Below are positions 6,144 through 9,795 of a stretch of DNA of 9,795 bases, in pieces. The stretch lies in the NCBI GenBank assembly GCA_044867345.1, contig JBIOUU010000083.1:1-9795 (forward strand). The letters run 5' to 3'. How positions within the stretch are numbered: the first letter of the stretch is position 1; each line of letters starts with the position of its first letter. The notes below the pieces were generated by a model that was not told where the DNA came from, did no database searches, and saw only the letters and a list, made by a program, of their open reading frames with translations. The position numbers and the translations under genes were made by a program. The stretch is from AC-69 sp044867345. GTDB lineage: Bacteria; Actinomycetota; UBA4738; HRBIN12.

Positions 6144-6707
6144 GTGAGCGTCTCCACCAACGACCTGAAGAACGGGATGACGCTGGATCTCGACGGCACC
6201 CTGTTCCAGGTGATCGAGTTCCAGCACGTGAAGCCGGGCAAGGGCGGAGCCTTCGTCCGAACGAAGCTCCGGAACGTGAGGACCGGCGCGGTGGTGGAGC
6301 GAACGTTCAACGCCGGCGTCAAGGTCGGCCTGGCCATCGTGGATCGACGGGAGATGCAGTTCCTGTATCGAGGCGGGGATGGCTTCGTGTTCATGGACAC
6401 CGGGACCTACGAGCAGGTGAACGTCCCCGCCGCCATCGTGGGAGACATGGCTCGGTACCTCTCCGAGGGCTCGATGGCCACGGTGGCCCAGTACCAGGGC
6501 AGCCCCCTGGCCGTCGAGCTCCCCGCCTCGGCGGCGTTGAAGGTGACACAGACCCAAGGCGCGGTCCGGGGAGACACGCGGACCAACGTGATGAAGCCGG
6601 CCACGCTGGAGACGGGGCACGTGGTCCAGGTGCCGCTGTTCGTCGAGGAGGGCGAGCGGATCAAGGTCGACACCCGCACGGGGAATTACATCGAGCGGGT
6701 GAAGTGA
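6144..6707 (+). CDS. efp: Elongation factor P
   Basis: EF-P binds between the P and E sites of ribosomes stalled on consecutive prolines and restores peptide bond formation. The 187-residue length is typical. Domain I (KOW-like, about 1-65) carries the loop HVKPGKGGAF with the tip lysine K33, the position modified in some bacteria. Domains II and III follow (QFLYRGGDGFVFMDTGTYEQ; KPATLETGHVVQVPLFVEEGE; VDTRTGNYIERVK). GTG 6144 gives an N-terminus (MSVSTNDLKNGMTL) that matches actinobacterial EF-P; GAGGAG at 6134-6139 is 4 nt upstream. The gene lies next to an M24 proline peptidase and 4 nt before nusB. No EpmA/EpmB-type modification genes are in view, fitting a lineage in which EF-P may work unmodified. 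Confidence 0.97.
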   Translation: MSVSTNDLKNGMTLDLDGTLFQVIEFQHVKPGKGGAFVRTKLRNVRTGAVVERTFNAGVKVGLAIVDRREMQFLYRGGDGFVFMDTGTYEQVNVPAAIVGDMARYLSEGSMATVAQYQGSPLAVELPASAALKVTQTQGAVRGDTRTNVMKPATLETGHVVQVPLFVEEGERIKVDTRTGNYIERVK

Positions 6708-6711
6708 GGCC

Positions 6712-7140
6712 GTGGCCTCGCGCAGGCAGGCCCGGCGCCGGGCCCTCGACATCCTGTACCAGGCCGACGTCACCGGCGCGGATCCCCACCTCGTCCTGGA
6801 GGACTGGGATCGGGCCGGCAAGTCGGTCGACCCGTTCGCCCGGGAGCTCGTGGAGGGTGTTGCGGCGCACCGCTCGGAGATCGACGAGCTCATCGGTCAG
6901 TATGCGGAGGAGTGGACGGTCGACCGGATGGCTTCCCTCGATCGCACGATCCTTCGGATCGCCTGCTTCGAGCTCCTCCATCGGCCGGACACGCCGGCCG
7001 GCGCGGCCATCGACGAGGCGGTGCAGGCGGCGAAGGAGCTCTCGACGGAGGACTCCAGCCGGTTCGTGAACGGCATCCTCGGCCGGATCGTGCGGGAGCG
7101 GACGGAGGCGCTCGACGCGCCTCCGTCCGACGCAGGCTAG
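6712..7140 (+). CDS. nusB: Transcription antitermination factor NusB
   Basis: NusB, with NusE (ribosomal protein S10), binds boxA RNA and supports antitermination of rRNA transcription. The 142-residue all-helical protein starts with an Arg-rich segment (SRRQARRRALDILYQADV) used for RNA contact. It contains VDRMASLDRTILRIACFELL, a very characteristic NusB stretch, then PAGAAIDEAVQAAKELS and SSRFVNGILGRIVRE. The GTG start at 6712 lies 4 nt after the efp stop; the nearest purine-rich site, GAGG at 6706-6709, is only 2 nt away, so expression probably depends on efp translation. A GC hairpin follows the stop, ending the plus-strand unit against convergent genes. Confidence 0.95.
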   Translation: MASRRQARRRALDILYQADVTGADPHLVLEDWDRAGKSVDPFARELVEGVAAHRSEIDELIGQYAEEWTVDRMASLDRTILRIACFELLHRPDTPAGAAIDEAVQAAKELSTEDSSRFVNGILGRIVRERTEALDAPPSDAG

Positions 7141-7143
7141 CTC

Positions 7144-7170
7144 CGCCGGCCCCGGCCGGAGGGGCCGGTG
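7144..7170. terminator. Bidirectional GC hairpin between nusB and the convergent sigma/CU044_5270 unit
   Basis: CCGGCCCC (7146-7153) pairs with GGGGCCGG (7161-7168) around a 7-nt loop. It is extended by a G-U (7145/7169) and a C-G (7144/7170) pair. It fills the 31-nt gap between two converging stop codons, so it could end transcripts from both strands. There is no strong T-run on either side. Confidence 0.5.
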
Positions 7171-7171
7171 G

Positions 7172-8149
7172 TTAGTGTTCCCGCCCCGGCTGGAACGTGG
7201 GGGACGGGGAGCCCAGCGCGGGGATCGACTCGGCGTCGGTCGGCGCCTGCGAGCGAGATTCGCTCACGCCGGCGCGCTCCACGACGTAGTACTGGAACGG
7301 CTGATCGGAGATCTCCGATTTCCACGTGATCGCCAGCAGGTCGTGGGAGGCGGGGTCGACGTACAGGCGCTCGATCAGCTCGCCGCCCCAGTTGCCGAAG
7401 ACCACGACCTCCGCCTCTCGCCCGACGGGGTCGACCCCGCCCAGCTCGAGCCGCGCGCCCTGGAGGCCCGCCGCCACGTCGAGCAACGCGGCGCGCACCG
7501 TCGGGGTCACGTGCGGGTCCTCGAGCAGGTCCGTGATGGCCCGCCACATCTGCCCGTCCCTCGGCGCTCCGTCCGGCGGCGGGGTGACGAGCGGGGCCGG
7601 CGAGGCGCCGTCGGGGGCGCTCCGGTCCAGCAGGAACTGGGTCAGCTGCGCGGTCTCGGTGGGGAAGTTCGAGACATCGATCCCGTTCGGGTTGGGGAAC
7701 TCGGTCGGACCGAAGGTGCCGGCGTGGATGCCGTAGTTGTGTACCCGATCCGTCTCGATCCGGCCTGATCCGTCGGGCTCCCACCAGAACGTGGCCGCCA
7801 GCTCCACGTCGGTGCCGCCGCAGTAGTGCTCCTGCCCAGCCGGACACTCTCCGACCAGGTGGACCCGCGTGTAGTAGTACTGGCCCGGCTGGGCCACCGG
7901 AAGCGGCGTGGTGGCCGGCGGCAGGTTCACGCTGGGCTGCCCTCGCTCCGCCGGGCCGGGGGCCCGATGCTCTCGGAGGCCGACGAACGCCGTCCCCGCG
8001 GCCACCACGGCGAGGGCCAGGCCGACGGCACCGGCCTCGACCCGGCGGATCCGCTGCCGCCGTTCGCGCCGGCGGTGCAGATCGATCAGCGTCATCCGAG
8101 GAGCCGGCGCCCGCATGCGGGCCCGTTCCAGTAGGTCACGGGGATCCAT
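7172..8149 (-). CDS. CU044_5270-like membrane protein, putative anti-sigma partner
   Basis: The 325-residue protein has a basic cytoplasmic N-terminus (about 1-36, LHRRRERRQRIRR), one membrane helix (about 38-58) and a large extracytoplasmic domain (about 60-325). That domain resembles the actinobacterial CU044_5270 family: PGQYYYTR, WWEPDGSGR, an FPTETAQL segment, AITDLLEDPHVTPTVRAALLDV and a late LIERLYVDPASHDLLAITW. C102 and C110 could form a disulfide. No HxxxCxxC zinc anti-sigma motif is present in the N-terminal part. Its ATG overlaps the sigma gene by 14 nt, with GGAGG (8155-8159) 5 nt upstream, so the two are translationally coupled. That coupling and the topology suggest it senses an envelope signal and restrains the sigma factor; this is inferred, since the family's biochemical role is not established. 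Confidence 0.75.
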   Translation of the reverse strand: MDPRDLLERARMRAPAPRMTLIDLHRRRERRQRIRRVEAGAVGLALAVVAAGTAFVGLREHRAPGPAERGQPSVNLPPATTPLPVAQPGQYYYTRVHLVGECPAGQEHYCGGTDVELAATFWWEPDGSGRIETDRVHNYGIHAGTFGPTEFPNPNGIDVSNFPTETAQLTQFLLDRSAPDGASPAPLVTPPPDGAPRDGQMWRAITDLLEDPHVTPTVRAALLDVAAGLQGARLELGGVDPVGREAEVVVFGNWGGELIERLYVDPASHDLLAITWKSEISDQPFQYYVVERAGVSESRSQAPTDAESIPALGSPSPTFQPGREH

Positions 8150-8672
8150 CGATGCCTCCGATCTCTTGGCGAAGGGTCGTCCGTCCCCGCGCGGCGAGCA
8201 CGCGGACGGTCGAGGGCCGGACGCCGAGCGCGCGACCGGCCTCCTGGGAGGTGAGGCCGACCAGGTCGATCAGGACCAGCGCGGCTCGCTGCGCCGGCGT
8301 CAGCCGTCCGAGGGCCCGGACGATCGCGTCGCGATCGTCGATCGTTCGCATCTCGTCGTCCGGCGGCGAGGCCAGGCGGACGACCCGGCGGACGGCGAGC
8401 GCGACCCGGCGCCGGCGGTTGCGGAACAGGTTCATGCCGGTCCGGTAGAGGTATCCGACGGGGTCGTCGAGCTCCCGAACCCGGTCCCACCGCTCCCACA
8501 CCTTGACGAAGGCGTCCTGCGTGAGTTCCTCAGCCTCGTGCCGGTCCCGGGCCACCAACCACAGGGCGCCGAACAACCCGATGCGGTGCTGGGCGAAGAA
8601 GCCCTCGAAATCGGGGCCCGGGGCGGTTGGAGGGGTGCGGGGCTCGGTCTGGAGTTGCACGGCCCTCTTCAT
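8136..8672 (-). CDS. ECF-type RNA polymerase sigma factor (SigE-like family)
   Basis: The 178-residue protein has a sigma-2 region (about 21-90: DFEGFFAQHRIGLFGALWLV, RHEAEELTQDAFVKVWERWDRV, GYLYRTGMNLFRNRRRR). A short linker leads to sigma-4 (about 112-170: DDRDAIVRALGRLTPAQRAAL, LVGLTSQEAGRALGVRPSTVRVLAARGRTTLR) with a clear helix-turn-helix. It lacks sigma-3, as ECF factors do. It would direct RNA polymerase to a small regulon and is probably held by the overlapping downstream membrane protein. The ATG at 8672 has only GAGG 1 nt away; GTG at 8660 (residue 5) is an alternative start. The 118-nt gap to tatA upstream holds no clear promoter or terminator; I see no convincing GGAAC/CGTT-type autoregulatory site. 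Confidence 0.9.
   Translation of the reverse strand: MKRAVQLQTEPRTPPTAPGPDFEGFFAQHRIGLFGALWLVARDRHEAEELTQDAFVKVWERWDRVRELDDPVGYLYRTGMNLFRNRRRRVALAVRRVVRLASPPDDEMRTIDDRDAIVRALGRLTPAQRAALVLIDLVGLTSQEAGRALGVRPSTVRVLAARGRTTLRQEIGGIDGSP
8319..8339. repeat. 21-nt palindrome within the sigma factor gene
   Basis: GACGATCGCG and CGCGATCGTC form perfect 10-bp arms around a single central T. The palindrome encodes DDRDAIV at the start of sigma-4 on the minus strand. It may simply reflect GC-rich codon choice; no known binding site was recognised. Confidence 0.5.
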
Positions 8673-8790
8673 ACCTCGTCATGAACACGCCGAACGCCAA
8701 GCGCGTTTACGAGGGGGGGACGTGCCCACCGGCCCGGACCATGCCGACGACGCCTCCGGCCTCCAGCTCAGAGGGCGGCTGAAGGGGCGG

Positions 8791-9006
8791 CTACTGGGAG
8801 GGATCCTCGGTTCGAGCCTCCGGGGTGGCGTCCGCCTTGGGGGCGGAGGCGCCGGCCTCGTCCGTGTCGGTCGAACCCTCCTTGATGCCCTTCTTGAACT
8901 CGCTGGTGGAGCGGCCGAGCGAGCGCGCCAGCTCGGGGAGTTTCTTCGCGCCGAACAGCAGCACGATGACCCCGAGGACAACGAACCACTCAGGTCCAAA
9001 GCTCAT
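8791..9006 (-). CDS. tatA: Sec-independent protein translocase protein TatA
   Basis: TatA oligomerises to form the pore of the twin-arginine pathway, which exports folded proteins. The 71-residue product has the standard layout. A short N-terminus with GPEW leads into a membrane helix (about 7-20, FVVLGVIVLLF), the FG hinge and the amphipathic helix AKKLPELARSLGRSTSEFKKG (about 21-42). A flexible charged tail rich in T, D, E and A follows. The size and short tail favour TatA over TatB. GAGG at 9011-9014 is 4 nt before the ATG. No tatC is in the window, so the other Tat subunits are elsewhere. It is upstream of, and on the same strand as, the sigma factor gene. Confidence 0.93.
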   Translation of the reverse strand: MSFGPEWFVVLGVIVLLFGAKKLPELARSLGRSTSEFKKGIKEGSTDTDEAGASAPKADATPEARTEDPSQ

Positions 9007-9035
9007 GGATCCTCACCTTCCTTGCGGACGCCCCT

Positions 9036-9041
9036 AGTGTA
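9036..9041 (-). promoter_or_regulatory. Possible -10 box (TACACT) for tatA
   Basis: On the minus strand TACACT fits TANNNT. It would start transcription near 9029, about 23 nt before the tatA ATG, leaving room for the GAGG site. Inverted arms GGGCCTC (9042-9048) and GAGGCCC (9070-9076) flank the zone where a -35 would lie. No good -35 hexamer is visible. Confidence 0.35.
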
Positions 9042-9178
9042 GGGCCTCCCCGCGCGCTTTGCGTCCCCAGAGGCCCGGCTCAGCCAGAGAGGGGAGAGGG
9101 GGCGAAGGCCGAAGGGGATGATGAGCGGCTCCGGGCCGAGGTTCACCCTCGCCTCCCCTCGATGCTCGGTCCACGCGG
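9042..9178. other. Non-coding spacer between divergent tatA and pyrR promoters
   Basis: I see no gene in this stretch. It contains the inverted arms GGGCCTC (9042-9048) and GAGGCCC (9070-9076), purine-rich runs around 9085-9120, and the first copy of a 13-nt direct repeat, CGGGCCGAGGTTC (9132-9144). A one-mismatch second copy lies at 9186-9198, at the predicted pyrR transcription start. These could be operator elements, but nothing was recognised. Confidence 0.4.
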
Positions 9179-9184
9179 TATCCT
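9179..9184 (+). promoter_or_regulatory. Possible -10 box (TATCCT) for the pyrR leader
   Basis: TATCCT fits TANNNT and predicts a transcript starting near 9191, just before the PyrR-binding hairpin (from about 9199). The RNA would then begin almost with the regulatory structure. No convincing -35 is seen. Confidence 0.45.
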
Positions 9185-9198
9185 ACGGGCCGAGCTTC

Positions 9199-9235
9199 CC
9201 CTTTAAGTCCGGTCCCGAGAGGCCGGGAAGGGAGG
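9199..9235 (+). promoter_or_regulatory. PyrR-binding RNA loop overlapping a Shine-Dalgarno
   Basis: GGTCCCGAGAGGCC (9211-9224) matches the known PyrR recognition pattern ARUCCNGNGAGGYU at all but its two end positions. It folds as that element does. The upper stem pairs 9211-9214 with 9221-9224, including the U-G pair, around the hexaloop CCGAGA (pattern CNGNGA). C9209-C9210 pair with G9225-G9226. A 5'-side bulge (about 9204-9208) follows, and then a lower stem CCCTT (9199-9203) with AAGGG (9228-9232). The lower stem takes up part of the Shine-Dalgarno AAGGGAGG (9228-9235). UMP-bound PyrR would stabilise this fold and block initiation, as described for Mycobacterium smegmatis. No downstream terminator with a T-run is visible, so attenuation is unlikely. 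Confidence 0.8.
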
Positions 9236-9243
9236 AACAGAGG

Positions 9244-9297
9244 ATGCTGCTCCAGAGGTGCGCCCTGCCGCAGCCGCGGCCGGGCGCTTGTTCATGA
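9244..9297 (+). CDS. Putative pyrR leader peptide ORF, 17 codons
   Basis: ATG 9244 is 8 nt downstream of the strong AAGGGAGG (9228-9235), the best ribosome site in the region. The frame reads MLLQRCALPQPRPGACS and stops at TGA 9295-9297, sharing ATGA with the pyrR ATG at 9294. The pyrR start itself has no Shine-Dalgarno, and the pyrR frame has no start codon at a proper distance from AAGGGAGG. pyrR would therefore be expressed by termination-reinitiation after this leader. The peptide has no codon runs suggesting attenuation by a single amino acid. Translation is unproven. Confidence 0.5.
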   Translation: MLLQRCALPQPRPGACS

Positions 9298-9795
9298 TGG
9301 CCCCCGCCCGCCTGCTGGACGAGGGCGAGATCCGGCGGGCGGTCACCAGGATCGCCCACGAGATCCTGGAGCGGAACAAGGGAGCCGACGGCCTGGCCCT
9401 GGTGGGGATCGCCGCCCGCGGCGACGACCTGGCCCGCCGCCTGGCCTCCGAGATCGCCAGGATCGAGGGGGCGAAGGTCCCCGTGGGGGTCCTCGACATC
9501 ACCTTCTACCGGGACGACATCGGCATGCGAGCCGAAGCCCCAGAGGTCCACGAGACCAGGATCGGTTTCGACATCACCGGCAAGACGGTCGTGCTGGTCG
9601 ACGACGTCCTGTTCACCGGCAGGACCATCCGCGCCGCGATGGACGCCCTGGTCGACTTCGGCAGGCCGACCTCGGTGGCGCTCGCGGTCCTGGTGGATCG
9701 GGGACATCGGGAATTGCCGATCCGGGCCGACTTCGTGGGGAAGAACGTGCCGACCAGGAAGGACGAGTCGGTCCGCGTCGCACTGCAGGAGGTGG
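9294..9795 (+). CDS. pyrR: Bifunctional pyrimidine operon regulator / uracil phosphoribosyltransferase PyrR (3' truncated)
   Basis: PyrR is an RNA-binding regulator of pyrimidine genes that responds to UMP and PRPP, and has weak uracil phosphoribosyltransferase activity. The visible 167 residues show RLLDEGEIRRAVTRIAHEILERNKG, LVGIAARGDDLARRLA, VGVLDITFYRDDIGM and the PRPP-binding motif VVLVDDVLFTGRT (99-111). LAVLVDRGHRELPIRADFVGKNVPTR follows. Family length is about 180-190 residues, so only the C-terminal end is missing. There are tandem start codons ATGATG at 9294 and 9297; both give a family-like N-terminus. The PyrR-binding hairpin upstream implies autoregulation. In actinobacteria pyrB, pyrC and carA normally follow, which would lie beyond the window. 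Confidence 0.95.
   Translation, partial: MMAPARLLDEGEIRRAVTRIAHEILERNKGADGLALVGIAARGDDLARRLASEIARIEGAKVPVGVLDITFYRDDIGMRAEAPEVHETRIGFDITGKTVVLVDDVLFTGRTIRAAMDALVDFGRPTSVALAVLVDRGHRELPIRADFVGKNVPTRKDESVRVALQEV

Noticed and set aside
2993..6400. Other long minus-strand open frames opposite aroK-aroB and the peptidase-efp region
   Set aside because: They lie wholly over confirmed genes, have low-complexity His/Arg/Gly-rich products and no recognisable domain.
8673..8790. ECF autoregulatory promoter before the sigma gene
   Set aside because: GTAAAC and CGTT-like words occur, but not at the usual 15-17 nt spacing, and no GGAAC is present.
9247..9263. A second PyrR-like loop (CTCCAGAGGTGC) inside the leader ORF
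   Set aside because: It lacks two positions of the CNGNGA hexaloop and the closing pairs do not form.
9236..9300. Attenuator terminator before pyrR as in Bacillus
   Set aside because: No stable hairpin followed by a T-run is visible; the overlap of the PyrR loop with the ribosome site favours translational control.
1..9795. CRISPR array, tRNA or rRNA gene, insertion sequence or prophage
   Set aside because: No regularly spaced repeats, no tRNA-like or rRNA-like sequence, no transposase or integrase, and no terminal inverted repeats were found.

Overview
The window is GC-rich, densely coded DNA, most consistent with a monoderm, possibly deep-branching, uncultured Actinomycetota. The evidence is the gene order aroC-aroK-aroB-aroQ-pepQ-efp-nusB followed by pyrR, the GTG starts and short overlaps, a sigma factor paired with a CU044_5270-type membrane protein, and a PyrR leader with no attenuator terminator. 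The lineage is an inference; no 16S or phylogeny is available here.

Layout. Positions 1-1737 (+) hold the end of a type IV pilus inner-membrane cluster: pilN (cut by the window edge), pilO and a small PilP/GspC-like membrane protein. A 14-bp GC hairpin with a GAAA loop (1779-1810) separates it from a shikimate operon at 1834-6082 (+): aroC, aroK, aroB, aroQ and an M24 Xaa-Pro peptidase, joined by overlaps or very short gaps. Then come efp and nusB (6144-7140, +). A GC hairpin (7144-7170) sits where nusB converges on a minus-strand block: a CU044_5270-like membrane protein (7172-8149), an ECF-type sigma factor (8136-8672) and tatA (8791-9006). The last gene is pyrR (+, from 9294, running off the end), preceded by a PyrR-binding RNA hairpin and a 17-codon leader ORF.

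How the parts work together. The aro genes supply four steps of chorismate synthesis: dehydroquinate synthase, type II dehydroquinase, shikimate kinase and chorismate synthase. efp and nusB are translation and transcription factors. The sigma factor and its membrane partner overlap and are probably translationally coupled.

The most interesting region is the pyrR leader (about 9179-9297). A TATCCT box is followed about 7 nt later by a near-consensus PyrR-binding loop. The 3' side of its stem contains the strong Shine-Dalgarno AAGGGAGG. That Shine-Dalgarno is correctly spaced for a 17-codon leader ORF, not for pyrR itself. The leader ORF stop overlaps the pyrR ATG as ATGA. This suggests UMP/PyrR control of leader translation, passed to pyrR by reinitiation. 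A second micro-ORF with the same ATGA geometry bridges aroB and aroQ.
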